This document shows, one piece after another, positions 1 through 10,980 of a stretch of DNA of 64,000 bases. The notes beneath the pieces were generated by a model. The model was not told the origin of the DNA, did not search any database, and saw only the letters and a list, made by a program, of their open reading frames with translations. The position numbers and the translations under genes were made by a program. The DNA lies in assembly GCA_905116865.2 (NCBI GenBank), contig CAJHNH020002569.1:530854-594853 (forward strand). The letters run 5' to 3'. Source of the stretch: Candidula unifasciata (taxonomy: Eukaryota; Mollusca; Gastropoda; Stylommatophora; Geomitridae). How positions within the stretch are numbered: position 1 is the stretch's first letter; every line of letters starts with the position of its first letter.

Positions 1-475
<475 letters not shown>

Positions 476-479
476 AGGA

Positions 480-1435
480 AGTATGTATATAGTTTGTTGT
501 ACGTACTTACGTATTGACGTATATGTGTCTGTATATATTACACCGTTGTATGGCTCCCAAATTTTTTTTTTAAACCATGTTATTGAAGAATAATCAAGTG
601 CTTTGGAATCTTTTCAAATCGGTTTGACATCCGAAACGTGGCTGAGCTGTCACTGTGATATCAAGACGATATTATGGTACAGACTGTGAATATCTAGTAA
701 AAAAAAAAAGGGAGGTCTGTTTTCACAATCATGTGTAAGTTACATAGAGACACAGCAACAACAGGCAACCCGAGCAGAGGCTACCAGCAGACGTCAAGCA
801 AAAGTTCACACTGTGCCATGTGACAGAACCTGAGCATGCCACACCCCCCCCCCCCCCCCGCACGTAAACAAAATATAGGCGGAATAGAGGGGGGAAAGGT
901 GGGTGGGGGGGGGGAGGGGAGTGTTTGAGCCCCTTACAATTTGCAAGAGGGCAATGCCTCACCCCCTCCTACTCCCCACCACTACCACCACCGCCGCCAC
1001 CCCAAATAACAAGAACCTTGAATATAAGTTTTCCTTGTTTTTTTAATTGTTTTTTTTTTAACGTATGATATTATTTGAAATATACTATTATATTTGTTTA
1101 CCAGTCAGTATTTTATCATTATTATTTATTATTATAATTAGGTTCTTACACCACGTTTAGGCCCTTTGAGCTCAAAAGAAATGTAATGCCGGAGGGAGGA
1201 GGGGTCCCCTGCCCCCAACGTTTCCTTCGCGTCAGCGCCTGTGCCAGGTAATAGTTACTATCTGAGGTGAAACAGATCTCTGTTTGACAGTAAGCCGAAC
1301 CCAGAAGTCATTTGCCTACTAGTTTCGGTGTGTACACATTCTGAATCACATGTACTTCAGTAAGATATTGTCTGTCAGATTAAGAAGATATGATATACAA
1401 AGTGATGGGTGTCATCGTGGCCCAGTGACGGGATC
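480..1435. other. Unassigned interval
   Basis: I see no recognisable gene or element. The interval has a C run (about 843-859), a purine/G-rich patch (880-920), a CCACC-rich patch (965-1000) and AT-rich sequence near 1080-1140. Confidence 0.5.
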
Positions 1436-1440
1436 GCCTT

Positions 1441-1480
1441 GCTCATCATCATCATCATCATCATCATAATCATCATCAGT
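1441..1480. repeat. (ATC)n microsatellite
   Basis: A short CATCAT run lies directly before a copy of dispersed repeat family A. A similar run at 1735-1750 separates that copy from the LINE relic that follows. Confidence 0.85.
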
Positions 1481-1499
1481 TTTTGAGAAGGAAGCGAAA

Positions 1500-1728
1500 T
1501 CAAAAATCGTCACGTTCAGCCAGCATCCCTGAAGGGGGATTTTAGGTTATAATTGTACTAGATTATGTGCGACATATAAAATGGCTTAACATTGCTCGCT
1601 ACCACGTAGCCCCGAAAAAGTACCCCTGCAGTGTTGATGCGACCACAGGAGAGAGACCCAAATACTGTTCCAACCGGCTAGCCAGTGGGCGACCCATCGC
1701 CGATGACGATCGCCTAGCTGCCTGCTCA
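1500..1728 (+). mobile_element. Dispersed repeat family A, copy 1
   Basis: A block of about 230 bp is shared with 8352-8605 (reverse) and 45420-45640 (direct). Landmarks in order are GTTCAGCCAGCATCC, a G-rich stretch, TTTAGGTTATAA, AAATGGCT, a CCCAAATACTGT box and a GGGCGACC box near the end. Three copies in two orientations show it is dispersed. The class is unknown; a SINE or a small DNA element is possible. Confidence 0.7.
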
Positions 1729-1745
1729 GTAGTTCATCATCATCA

Positions 1746-2158
1746 TCATAAACCACTTCTGCCGTTAAACTGCGTGGGGAGGAATAGTTTGCGATTCAGT
1801 GTACGCTGGCTGCCACTGGCTATTGTCATGCCGTGAAGGCGAAGAGTGTCTTTAATGTTGTCGATCCATGTTTTCCGCGGCCGTCCTCTTGCTCTTGTAG
1901 CTGATCTTCTGAGATGTAGTGCTTGTGATGGTATTTGATCTTGCTGCATTCTAACGAGATGGCCAAACCACTTGATCTGCTGTTTCTCGATAAAGGTGTC
2001 GTTCCCACAATTTGCCTGATAATTTCATTATTCACTCGATCTCGGATGGTTAGTTTGGCTGCTTTTCTCAGGCACCTCATCTCGCAGGTGGTGATTTTTG
2101 CGTATGCTCGGTAGTTATGTTTTAATCCTATTCGAGTTGGGGATGTCCTTACCCGCAC
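1746..2158 (-). pseudogene. Non-LTR retrotransposon RT C-terminal relic
   Basis: The reverse strand reads through the conserved tail of a non-LTR endonuclease/reverse transcriptase. An EMRCLRK..RDRVNNEIIRQ segment is followed, after a frameshift, by KWFGHLVRMQ-like and GRPRKTWIDNI segments. These are typical of the region after the RT palm in RTE/CR1-like LINEs. The frameshift and the lack of any RT palm sequence mark it as a dead, 5'-truncated insertion. Comparable tails lie at 23610-23830, 40815-41130, 47315-47760 and 52190-52480. Confidence 0.8.
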
Positions 2159-2184
2159 AGAACTGCATGCTGTATCAAGCTGGT

Positions 2185-2335
2185 ATAGCTGTCAGTACAG
2201 TAAAGGGCCCTTTTCCAAGTCCTCAGACGTACTGGCTATATAGGGCTAGGCCCATATCCTATCCACCATTCGGCACTCGGTGATAGAAGTGGCTGATATC
2301 ACCCGGCCGCCTTTACTTCCGATAAATTTACATGG
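2185..2335 (-). mobile_element. tRNA-derived SINE family C, partial
   Basis: Shares the family C body: a TAAAGGGCCC start, TATAGGGCTAGGCCC, a GGCCGCCTTTACTTC box and a TGGTACCC end. Better copies are at 4560-4800, 32485-32760, 50600-50870 and 62385-62655. The tRNA-like head is missing here. Confidence 0.65.
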
Positions 2336-2581
2336 TACCCATATTATGCTGTCGACTTGAAAGCCAAAGTAATTTCTGGACCCCAAAAATCAGACCCAAT
2401 GCGAATTTGAGGTGCAACTGTTAGGGGTGTGCTAATTATAGCTTTTTTTAGGGGCTTGGTCGGGCATCTGGGATACGCTGTGCTGGTCCGACATGCATAG
2501 TTAGATATGTTTTTAAAAATCTCAGGAGGGTAATCTTGATGTAGCATTCCAGAGAGGATAAATCGATCTATCCAGTTGGCG

Positions 2582-2582
<1 letters not shown>

Positions 2583-2626
<44 letters not shown>

Positions 2627-2671
2627 TAATGTGTGTGTATTTTTGTGTGTGTGTGTGTGGGGGGGGGGGGG
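2583..2671. repeat. (GT)n microsatellite plus G run
   Basis: A GT dinucleotide repeat, interrupted once, ends in a run of about 12 G. Confidence 0.97.
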
Positions 2672-2706
2672 ATCGACACAGCCCGTAGGTTAAGCATCAA
2701 TCAATA

Positions 2707-2782
2707 ATTCTCTAGATACCTAGTGGCACGTGAGGACTTTCCATGAGTTCCTGTCCTGTGCAATCTCCAATGCAATTTTCCA
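2707..2782 (-). pseudogene. LINE 3'-end fragment
   Basis: A short block (CTAGTGGCAC, CTTTCCATG, CCTGTCC, TGCAATCT) is shared with 51105-51245 and 60850-61010. Read in reverse, the longer copies give a decayed GRPKTT..R LINE tail. The following + strand LINE relic starts at about 2783, so this is a junction of two insertions. Confidence 0.5.
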
Positions 2783-3345
2783 TGTCAGAAGAGGTGCAAA
2801 ATGAAGCAATGTGCATTATTCTGGGGTGCACTGGAGACACCTCTTGTGTAGCAATGAGGTACTTTCTTGACTTCCCCACCGTGAACTACAGGATCAAGCT
2901 CTGGAGGGATCGTGCATTCATCTCTTGATTAGCTGTTTAGTTGTTTCCCAGAGTTCCACGTAATTTACTTTGGATCTTTGGATCTTACATTGGATCTTTT
3001 CTCCAGGTAATGCCGACATAGTAGGTAATGAACAGACAGACAGATTGGCTGCATCTGCACCACTAGGTGGTGAATTGATACAAGACAAGGCAAATGTGCT
3101 CAATGCCCTTTCTAAACAAGCAATGGAGTTTTTTGAGAAACAAGATTATTTTGGCCTGGAGAGAATGGGGCACCTGGGTGTAACCAGAGTGTCTGGCCGG
3201 CTCACTACACTCAGAGGAAAGGCAAGACGGACATATAACTAGATTGTCACCGGTACCATCAGTACTGGAACTCTGCGCTGGCTGCTAAAGATGCGGACGT
3301 AGCACCCACGGGAATGTCCCGAGTGCTGGGATGTCAGTTCTTGAC
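2783..3345 (+). pseudogene. Non-LTR element: RT tail plus RNase H relic
   Basis: The first part reads VQNEAMCIILGCT and AMRYFLDFPTVNYR, which resembles the end of a LINE reverse transcriptase. A WIFSPGNADIVGNEQTDRL segment follows, the last conserved block of an RNase H domain (W.PGH..V.GNE.AD.LA). Beyond it a conserved tail has GVTRVSGRL and GKARRTYN, then a stop and a frameshift. The same tail recurs at 4925-5095, 32130-32400, 38105-38400 and 54555-54890, so one RNase H-bearing family has left several relics. No intact frame remains. Confidence 0.75.
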
Positions 3346-3394
3346 TCAACTCAACTCAACCCACGAAATTCTTCCACCCTTTATCCTCCAGTGG

Positions 3395-4060
3395 GGTATG
3401 GGCTCTCCGCCAACACACGCCAAGTATTCCTATTCTTTGCTGTTGCAAGCAGCTCACCTCGTCTTCTCCCTGGCATTTCAACGTCGTTCTCTAGCTCCTA
3501 TTACCATGTACGAATTTTTCTTCTTCTTCTTTTTCTGCCTTTCTATCCCCCAATGGAGCATAGGCTCTCAACCAACTCACGCCAAGTCGTTCCATCCTTC
3601 GCCATTGCATGGAGCTCTTCCCATGTCCTCTCCATCTTTCTAACTTCCTTCTCCAGCTCTCTTCTCCGTGTGTTTTTTGGCCTTCCTTTATTCATATTCC
3701 ATGCAAAGATGCTACTTCCATTGTTCTCCCTATATCATAGAGAGTTCTAACATTCCAGGTGCCAATTCTGGAGGTTTTCCTAGCTGAGACGAGGTACGTC
3801 AACGATCCGGACTCCTTACGGCTTTCTCCACACTGTGTCATACTTCTATTTGAAGAGCCTCCCCTCATCTTGGTTGGCTGGATTTTACTTGCTTCTCTTT
3901 TTGACATATGCATGGTTGGATGGTTTTTGTGACTTTTGAGCCAACCTCAAGCCCAACCCTACCCTTAGTCGCCTCTTACGACATGCCTGGTAGGGTGCAG
4001 TGACACTATTTTTTGCTTCCCGTGAGGGCCCCGGTGCCACACGGGCGTGTACGTATTTTT
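3395..4060 (-). pseudogene. Internally deleted endonuclease-type LINE
   Basis: On the reverse strand the element begins near 4055 with a GC-rich 5' leader. A frame then runs from a methionine at 3913 and includes KTSRIGTWNVRTLYDIGR, the start of an APE-type endonuclease domain. Immediately after this block the sequence jumps to a C-terminal LINE tail (KEVRKMERTWEELHAMAKDG in a second frame) and a short AAG-rich tail at about 3520-3535. The rest of the endonuclease and all of the RT are missing. A typical complete ORF would be about 1,000 residues, so this is a deletion derivative. Its 5' leader resembles that of repeat family H. Confidence 0.75.
3957..3995 (-). ncRNA. Conserved two-stem motif in LINE 5' leader
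   Basis: Outer arms CCCTACC and GGTAGGG enclose an inner hairpin GTCG-N7-CGAC, with GCAT before it and TAA after it. The same layout with different outer arms occurs at 44996-45028 and 44319-44355. A structured RNA signal in the element transcript is inferred; its function is unknown. Confidence 0.5.
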
Positions 4061-4064
4061 AGTC

Positions 4065-4555
4065 TGCTTTTATTTGTATGCCTTTGTGAGTTCTATGACA
4101 TTCTAGCTATATTATTCTCAGGATTTCTCAGCGTGTGTCCTATCTAACGCCATGTCCTATTTTCACTTGCTGATTTATGGAAATTAGTGTGGTTACTGCC
4201 CCAAATCGCAACATTTCACTGCGCAAGCACCAGTTAATTAATTTTTGTAATTTATTAGTTATTGTTTTAGTTGTTCTGCACGTTTCCACTCCACACAGCA
4301 GAACTAATTTTATTTACCAGAAATAACACAGGAGCCTAACTTAAATAGTTCATGCTCACGGACTTATTAGGTAAATTGTTGCACAAGGGGGACAATCCAG
4401 CAAGATGTACAAACTTGTCAGGACACACATAAATGCCACACAGCTGTCGCCTCGAGCTGCGTCCGGGATTTCCATTAATGCGAAGTTGTTTGGGTTTGTT
4501 ACGTGTTCACACAGGTGTACGAGAGTGTATGTAGTTTTTTATTGTCGCCTGTGCT
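4065..4555. other. Unassigned interval
   Basis: No gene or recognised repeat seen. Confidence 0.4.
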
Positions 4556-4561
4556 GCTTGA

Positions 4562-4800
4562 AAGGGGGTTGCCGTGGCGGAGCGGCTAGACGATTATTTG
4601 CGGATCGGAAGATCATAGGTTCGCTCCCAGGGGGAGTTGGACTTTTTTCAAAAATGACCTTGGCTCTCAGGTCGACCCCGCTTGAGTGGGTCCGGGTGCA
4701 GTCCCGGGAAGTAAAGGCGGTCTGTCTAGAAAATATACGTCTAGCCCTATATGCCCTATACGCCTAAAAGCGTGAAAGGGGCCCTTCACTTTAATGCTGC
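4562..4800 (+). mobile_element. tRNA-derived SINE family C, near full length
   Basis: The head GCCGTGGCGGAGCGGCTAGA followed by CGGATCGGAAG and an ATAGGTTCGCTCCC box looks like a decayed tRNA with polymerase III A and B boxes. The body continues with ATGACCTTGG, TCGACCC, CACTTGAGTGGGT-like sequence, AAGTAAAGGCGG and TATAGGGC-like boxes. It ends near GGGGCCCTTCACTTT. The order is the exact reverse of the reverse-strand copies elsewhere. Confidence 0.8.
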
Positions 4801-4924
4801 TTGAAAGGAAAATCTTCTTGATCTGACTACCTAGAGGCAGAAGAAAAGGAAACAAAAGAAATACAAATGAGGACAGACTATCTATTGACTGCACTGCAAG
4901 AGTTGACTCAAGAACCGGTTTCTC

Positions 4925-5095
4925 AGTATTCAGCACATTCACATAAGTGCACCGTCTCTATCTTCAGCAGCCAGCGCCAAACTCCAATCGCGATGTTACA
5001 AATAGCAGTCTGATTGTATGCCCGTCTCGCCTTTCTTCTGTTTAGGGCGGCCAGATCTCTTGGTCACTCCCAGCTGCACAATCTTTTAACCAAGA
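4925..5095 (-). pseudogene. RNase H-family LINE tail relic
   Basis: The reverse strand carries the GVTK.SGR, GETGIQS and LAAEDRDGAL pieces in shifting frames. They match the tail found after RNase H at 3150-3340. It is strongly decayed. Confidence 0.6.
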
Positions 5096-5099
5096 CCGT

Positions 5100-5460
5100 C
5101 TCCATTTAAAATTCGTTTAAAAAAAAATAACCAAGTCATATCTTTCTGGTGGTTTTCTTACTATCAGCCCCGCAGAGATAATTTTTCAGCGTAATCTCCT
5201 ATTCCCCCCCCCCCCCTTTTTTTTTTTAAAATTTATGTACTAAAACAGTTTCCTCAAAGAACAAATAAACAATATATATATATATACCTCAAACACCCAA
5301 TCTTCTTACAATTAAATTACTTATTTCCTTCTTTTGTTTCATATCGAAATAGCTTTTCACCTGCAAATTTTTCATAGTTTTCGAATCTCGTACCTGACTA
5401 GTCGTTTATGATTCCGCTGTAACATTTGTCGATAAAGCTGGATTGAAACCTATTCTTGTG
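5100..5460. other. Unassigned AT-rich interval
   Basis: No gene seen. The interval has a C/T run at 5205-5228 and a short TA repeat at 5274-5286. Confidence 0.4.
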
Positions 5461-5468
5461 AAAGTGTG

Positions 5469-5470
<2 letters not shown>

Positions 5471-5517
<47 letters not shown>

Positions 5518-5791
5518 TTTTTCTCTCTCTCTCTCTCTCTCCCTAGCGCTCTCTTTCTCTCTCATCTTTCTCCTCCTATCTCTCCATCTACTCCTCTCTG
5601 TCCCTCTGTCTCTACCTATCCCCTGATATTTTTCTCCCTCTTCCACTCTCCCTCTATTATTCTCCTTGAACTTTCTAGTCATATTTTTATGGTGTCAGAT
5701 TTTGCCTTTTAGCAGAATAACAGCATGCATGTGTTCGATTTTATTGTATTTTTGCGACTTTTTGCTTTCCATACTACCTGTCTCTCCTCCT

Positions 5792-5831
<40 letters not shown>

Positions 5832-6000
5832 CTCCACTCTCTCTCCCCCTTTTTTTCCACCCTCTGCCTCTCTCCACTTTCTCTCCCCTCTTTCTCCACC
5901 TCTCTTTTTTTCCTCTATCTTCCTCTCTCCCTGTCTCCTTCTTCTCTCCCTCCCCCTCTTTATACCTGTTTCTCTCTTTCTCCACCCTCCTCCTGTGAGT
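5471..6000. repeat. (CT)n and pyrimidine-rich tract
   Basis: CT arrays at 5471-5560 (split by a T run) and 5795-5825 sit in pyrimidine-rich DNA to 6000. A GT/GC dinucleotide run follows at 6010-6042. Long frames here are composition artefacts. Confidence 0.9.
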
Positions 6001-6059
6001 TGTCTAGTGTGTGTGTGTGTGTGTGTGCGCGTGCGTGCGTGTATTTGTGTTGAGTTAAT

Positions 6060-6500
6060 CCTTTAACGCATCATAACAGCATTGATGTGCGTACACGTTG
6101 AAGTTCGCCGTTACTCTTAGATCTAGAGGGAAAGAGATCTTCTTATCGTGTAGTTTTGAGACATTTCCCATAAGGTCAAGTTTTCAGCTGCGCCGCTATT
6201 AATGGGTACTCGTGAAAGACAAGAGCTCACAAAAACATCTGCTTAAAATACACCAAAGCGCTGATTGTCATTTAGCGGTCGAATTCTGTAGATGTTTAAT
6301 TACCTGTTCTGATTACCAGACGTAATCAAATGAAAGCAGTCCGATGTCCCAGTCGCCTTCTTTCTTTTAAATACACGGATAAATTGTATACTGTCAGCAC
6401 TGGCACTGACGATAGAAAATAGGGAATACCTTACACATTTCTGGATGAGGATGGGGCGGAGGGCTTCAAGCGACCTGATACTTTATTTAAGCGAATATTG
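6060..6500. other. Unassigned interval
   Basis: No gene or repeat recognised. Confidence 0.4.
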
Positions 6501-6504
6501 TCGC

Positions 6505-6719
6505 TAATGATGATGATGATGATAACGACGACGACGATGATGAAGATGATGATGATGATGATTCAGCCTTCCGAGCCCTTGAGGTTATTTGCTGCAGATA
6601 TTACCCGCCTAAATTATTCTGATCGGCCTTCTCTTTCCAGCTGGTAACTCCAAGTGTTTCTAGGTCGGCTTGGATACTGTCCACCCACCGTCGTCTGCTC
6701 CTGCTTAGTGTCTACGACA
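6505..6719 (-). pseudogene. LINE RT C-terminal fragment with GAT tail
   Basis: The reverse strand reads SRSRRRWVDSIQADLETLGV, a standard LINE C-terminal tail (R.RRRW.DSI..DL). It is followed on the 3' side by a (GAT)n run (6505-6562) that may be the element's own tail. Its coding sequence is cut by the MITE at 6720-6895. Confidence 0.7.
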
Positions 6720-6895
6720 TGGCTATTCAGCTAGGTTTACTCAGGGGCCAAAATTTACAAAACGGGCATCATCGCAACCAGAAGCCCCGGCATAGAAACA
6801 TAATTAAAACAATACGATTGCCAATTAATACTGCGACACTTGCCAGGTCATCGCGGGCCAGATGTAGCACGCGGGCCGCCAGTTGAATAGCCCTG
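6720..6895 (+). mobile_element. hAT MITE with 10-bp flanking repeat
   Basis: Inverted ends GGCTATTCAGCT and AGTTGAATAGCC flank 176 bp, including GCGGGCC-rich sequence typical of hAT ends. Perfect flanking copies of GTCTACGACA lie at 6710-6719 and 6896-6905 and contain the expected 8-bp duplication. A related copy lies in the opposite orientation at 34393-34582. No transposase is encoded. Confidence 0.85.
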
Positions 6896-6905
6896 GTCTA
6901 CGACA

Positions 6906-7790
6906 ATTTAACTTCCTTTTGTACACAGTTCTTACTTCTATGTCATCTACGATTCTCTATGCCTCTTTGTGCCTCATACAGGTTGGTGAAACGGTCAAGC
7001 CGCGCCTTATAGTTTACGAGTGCAGTTTTTCTGAGATTCTTAGGGATCGTCATCGGAGCTACGGAGTTCGTACTTTGCGTGACACTCTCGGTAGGCGGCT
7101 AACCGTTCTGCAGAGAGAGATCGAGCGATATGTGATATTGTGATAGTTGTACATGAATCCTCCAGGCCTACAAGATGACCTCCTGAAGAATTTAAGTTCA
7201 TCAAGATCCAGTTTCTGCCTCCCAACACCACTCCGTTCTCCAGCCCGGCTTTAACTTTTTAACTTTTTGGAGGAAAGTTTGTCAGAGGAGGAGGAGGAGA
7301 TAACAGAAAAGCAACAATCTTCTGGCAAAATAAGAGAAATCGCTAAAAGCACGGGAAACTGTTGAATCTTACATTGAGAAGCGTCACCCTAATAAGGAAG
7401 TGGTTATGCGCGCTGCAAATTTATTTAATGAGAATGCTGTGTCGCATTTTCGCTAAATGTTAAAGCGTCGGCAAAAACAAATGTCTCTGGGCATCTTTCT
7501 AGTAAAATAATAATTGCCTATGTATCATAATTATTTCGACTTTTTTTTTTCTTTTCTGCAAATCGAATTCGCATTCCAGGTAGGTTCGTTCCGCGTTTTG
7601 AAGAAAAGATGAAGATGATTCGCTCTCCTTAACAATATGTATGTAATTTTATTCGAAACGTTAAAACATTTTGTGAGTATACAATACGCATTATCATTTT
7701 GTGAGAAAATTGTTTTTTTTTCGACAATGGAACGCGAGTATTCCGCTATCGTAGTATAGAACAAATTTACAGTAAAGTAGACCCTTTTTA
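6906..7790. other. Unassigned interval
   Basis: Part of 6906-7250 may be more of the LINE interrupted by the adjacent MITE, but I cannot recognise domains. The rest is AT-rich with no gene seen. Confidence 0.35.
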
Positions 7791-7794
7791 TACG

Positions 7795-7920
7795 AGAAGC
7801 AGCTCGGGCGATGATGTCAACATCCACTACGGGCCGTATATACTGGTAGCCTTTAATGGGTTGGGTAGACCTGGGAGCCAAACCGTCGGGTCCTGAACCC
7901 ACGACCTTCGCACAACGTTC
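7795..7920 (-). mobile_element. Possible SINE family C fragment
   Basis: Resembles the family C middle: GTCAACATCCACTACGGGCC, then GGTTGGGTAGACCTGGGAGCC and CCCACGACCTTCGCA. It lacks clear ends. Confidence 0.45.
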
Positions 7921-7989
7921 ACTCTTTGTTTTTTATTTGTTATATTGTGAAGCTTGCTAATATACTTTTCGTTCGATTTTATATCTTTT

Positions 7990-8285
7990 CTGGACACTCT
8001 GCAAGAAGCATACATGTATTCGCCTTTCTCAGTATGCTCAGTCACAACAACAACATGTGTGTGCAGCTGATTCCCCAGCCAACGGAAGGCCGCAATGACC
8101 GCCTCTACCTCCATTCTCAAACTGGATGTTATGATATCATATTCCAGGCTTTGTTGCGCTTAGGATTGTTCAGTAGCCTTTGCTTTGAACCCTCATGCAC
8201 TTCTTCTGCCTCTCAACACAGAACCATCGGTGTAGATAATCACAACACCAGGGTGGGAATTATCTGGAACTAGTTGTTGAATTTC
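7990..8285 (-). pseudogene. Non-LTR RNase H domain relic
   Basis: The reverse strand gives IIYTDGSVLRGRRSA, then (after a stop) SSLRMEVEAVIAAFRWL and THVVVVTEH. These match three RNase H blocks: the first catalytic Asp in TDGS, the catalytic Glu in the ME.EA helix, and the strand before the third acidic residue, where the usual TDS has become TEH. In-frame stops show decay. It is probably from the same family as the 2783-3345 relic, which carries the next RNase H block. Confidence 0.75.
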
Positions 8286-8351
8286 TGATTACTTAGTACC
8301 TGCTGGCTAATCCCTGCACTCCCGACCCAGTGTGATAAGAACCTTACACAA

Positions 8352-8605
8352 GTCTATTTATTATCACCATCGGCGACCCGGTCACTCATTGGCTGGCCGG
8401 TAGACGACTTCGTCCCCGATCGGGACAGTATTTGGGTCTGTCTCCTTTAGTCACATCAACACTGCAGGGGTTCTTTTTCAGGGCTACGTGGTGGCGAGCA
8501 ATGCTAAACCATTTTGTGTGGCACAAATACCCTAATCACAATTATAACCTAAAGCTCCAAAATGGGATGCTGGTTTAACGGGACGATTTTTTTTTTCGCT
8601 AAGAA
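8352..8605 (-). mobile_element. Dispersed repeat family A, copy 2
   Basis: The reverse complement of the 1500-1728 and 45420-45640 copies: GACAGTATTTGGGTCTGT, CACTGCAGGGG, AACCATTTTGTG, TTATAACCTAAA and GGATGCTGGTT occur in the expected order. This copy keeps GGTAGACGACTTCGTC, also found in copy 3. Confidence 0.75.
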
Positions 8606-8771
8606 AGTCAAGTCAAGTGTGTTTATTGTTTGGTCACTTTGGTCCACTCATCTCCACGCCAGATACTTTCTGCCTGCGTCTTCTACCTGGTGGACCGATA
8701 CCAGAAATCTAAGTAGTAAAAGCTCCGGAGAATGTCATCAAACGCAGCAACATACAAGGCTGACACCAAGA

Positions 8772-9172
8772 GACTTGAGGTTTGAACAGCTGATCAATAT
8801 CATGGCACACGGGTAGTAACCCATAAGTGCTCCGTCATTTTTCTAACTCAAGTCTGAGTCTAAAGAAGCTTAGCACAGTGCACATGCTCTGTAGCACCAG
8901 CGAGGATCCTAAAAGACTGGGTAGATTTTTAACTCCAAATTTTGGCCTGGGCAGCGCTGTTAGGCTACTATTTTCGATTTCTAACTGCCAAGAGATTTTT
9001 TTACGTGCGCAAAAGTACACAAGGGCGTCCGATTTCACTACCCAGAGACCAGGGGGAATTACTAAAAGTTCAAGTCCACGTGAAAAAATCCCAGCCCTTA
9101 CTAGAGATTGAACTCGGAACCTCAGTCACTCTCGGCGGACATCATGCCTCGAGACAACGCAGCCCCCCTGGG
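8772..9172 (-). mobile_element. tRNA-derived SINE family B, full length
   Basis: About 400 bp. In reverse, the head GGGCTGCGTTGTCTCGAGGC leads to a GAGTTCAATCTC B-box-like motif. The body then has CACGTGGACTT, CCTGGTCTCTGGGTAGT and AACTCAAAT-type boxes, and the end reads ATGATATTGATCAGC. Other copies are at 36181-36580, 40055-40455, 48999-49350 and 61560-61925. Confidence 0.85.
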
Positions 9173-9185
9173 CATACACAAACAC

Positions 9186-9360
9186 ACAAAAGAGTAGAAG
9201 GACGTAGAGAACGAAGTAGGCCAGGAACAAGATGGAAAAATAACATAAGAGAAACACTACAACAAACAGCACAGTGTTCTATGCGCAAGGAGGTCAGAAG
9301 TGCATGAAGCAGAACTTTATATCTCCATGCGGTAAAAGAGGGTGTGATAAAGAAAACAGA
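9186..9360 (+). pseudogene. LINE tail family K, copy 1
   Basis: Reads GRRERSRPGTRWKNNIRETL, the arginine-rich C-terminal tail of a LINE ORF. Copies lie at 12000-12160, 14975-15170, 16505-16705 and 31265-31395. It has only the last residues and an AAGAG-like end. Confidence 0.75.
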
Positions 9361-9378
9361 TGGATTAGTGCCCTATAT

Positions 9379-9897
9379 GAGCGGTTCTCAAACTATTTTC
9401 GCCGCGGCACCCTTGTCGGGCAAAAACACATTTCGCGGCACACCTACCCTTAACGCGGTTCGAATACTCAGGTAAAGAAGAAGAAGAAAAAACAGTGTCC
9501 ATTTAATGTTCAGTTCTCTTTAATGCGATTAATGAAACTGTTCAGGTGAATTGTTCATCATCTCCTTTATGTATATGTTAAGTTTAGTTAATTTAACACT
9601 CAAATCACATGACCCAGATAGGTTTGCTCCTGTAACTATTTTGCATGTAATCGTACGTTGAGGATGCACTGAAGCCTTGCCACCAGCACTGTTTTCTAAA
9701 TACACCTGCATTGAGAACTCTTCCTGGTTTCCTTCAGGGTATTTCTGTTTTAAACTGCTGTCTGCGCTGATCTTAAGTAGATTTTGACAAATTCTTGACT
9801 GTTGCTGCGGCACCCATGACATACACTCGCGGCACCCCTGACATGCACTCACGGAACCCCTGACATACACTAGGGGCACCCAATTTGAGAACCGCTA
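9379..9897 (+). mobile_element. hAT MITE with 8-bp target duplication
   Basis: Ends AGCGGTTCTCAAACT and TTTGAGAACCGCT are inverted repeats of the type common in hAT elements. Flanks CCCTATAT (9371-9378) and CCCTAGAT (9898-9905) match at 7 of 8 positions, as expected for a hAT duplication. Internal GCGGCACCC repeats lie near both ends. A 117-residue reverse frame inside has no recognised domain. Confidence 0.9.
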
Positions 9898-9954
9898 CCC
9901 TAGATAGCAGAAAATAACACTACAAGACCGCTCCCTTAAATCGACACATTACCT

Positions 9955-10045
9955 CATTTAAGTACTTGGCAAATAATGAAATTGAACCCACAACTTTCAG
10001 CACGAGGCAACAGGATTAACCACATCGCCAAGGAAACTGGCTGAA
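9955..10045 (-). mobile_element. tRNA-like SINE head, family L
   Basis: In reverse: CCTTGGCGATGTGGTTAATC, then GTTGTGGGTTCAATTTC, resembling the A and B boxes of a tRNA. Similar heads are at 42720-42800 and 43365-43442. Confidence 0.55.
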
Positions 10046-10049
10046 ACGT

Positions 10050-10890
10050 CATTTGTAACAATTTGTGCAAGCACGATTTTGTAAACTCTATTTATCAAGC
10101 AAGCGAATACTTTCTTTATCCAATAAATTATCAAGAAAGCATGACCGAATTTTACAATACATGCAAAAACATCACACAGTTTTATATCTGTCTGTCTCCT
10201 TTCAAGTGTGGTGAATGTGTGTCATTTTCTGATGCATGACATCTCATAGTTTAAAGTACCCCGAGAACATGCCTATGAAATTGTAAGTCGGCGTGTAATT
10301 TACTTGCTACATGAGGCATATATCTTCTCTTTATACCCAGCAAAACCATCTTTTCGTCGACACCGGGAACGACCGTAGTAAAAGCTCCAGAAGTGAAGTG
10401 GTAATATTCAGAAAACTTATAAAGAAGTATATAATATAGGGCGTGACCCGGTGTTCTGTTAGTTTTTCGCTCGTGTGAATTTGTATTCATAGTGTATATA
10501 GCTGTGTATACGGTTTTTTTTTTTTTTAAACTGAATATTTTGAATATAATTATTCCATTGTCCCAGCATGTCATATCGTTGTACAATATCAGTGTGAATC
10601 ATGCGACAATAAATACACCATATGTTATTTACTGACGAAGATAGTTGATAGCTTCCTGAAAGCCAATTATATTTCAGCGTTATCAGGGATCTTTACAAGG
10701 CGAAATATTAACATTTAGAGTGTGTTTATCTCAAGTAACGGGATTTGTGGTACCTTCAGTAGCCTGTAAAACGCTGGGCTGGATTCAGAATCCACATCAC
10801 ATTGGATCTCTAGAATTTCCCGTCTCTTGTCCTGCTGACCCCCAACCATAACATTATTTTCGTTGCTACTTCATAACTTCAGTAAATGTG
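10050..10890. other. Unassigned interval
   Basis: AT-rich, with no gene or repeat I recognise. Confidence 0.35.
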
Positions 10891-10892
10891 TG

Positions 10893-10980
10893 TTTTTCGA
10901 ATGTCTTAGGCGACCCTTGTGAAAGGGTCTTTCGATCTCCAAAGGGGTCGTGATCCACAGGTTGAGAACTGCTGCTTTAC
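10893..10980 (-). mobile_element. hAT terminal fragment
   Basis: Contains GCGACCCTTGTGAAAGGGTC, CAAAGGGGTCGTGATC and CAGGTTGAGAACTGCTG, the characteristic end of a widespread hAT group. Only one end is present. It abuts a SINE D copy. Confidence 0.75.

Noticed and set aside
3957..3995. HDV-like self-cleaving ribozyme in the LINE leader
   Set aside because: GGCGACTAAGGG looked suggestive, but the segment between the outer arms is too short for the P1, P3 and P4 strands of that fold. I keep it only as an unknown structured motif.
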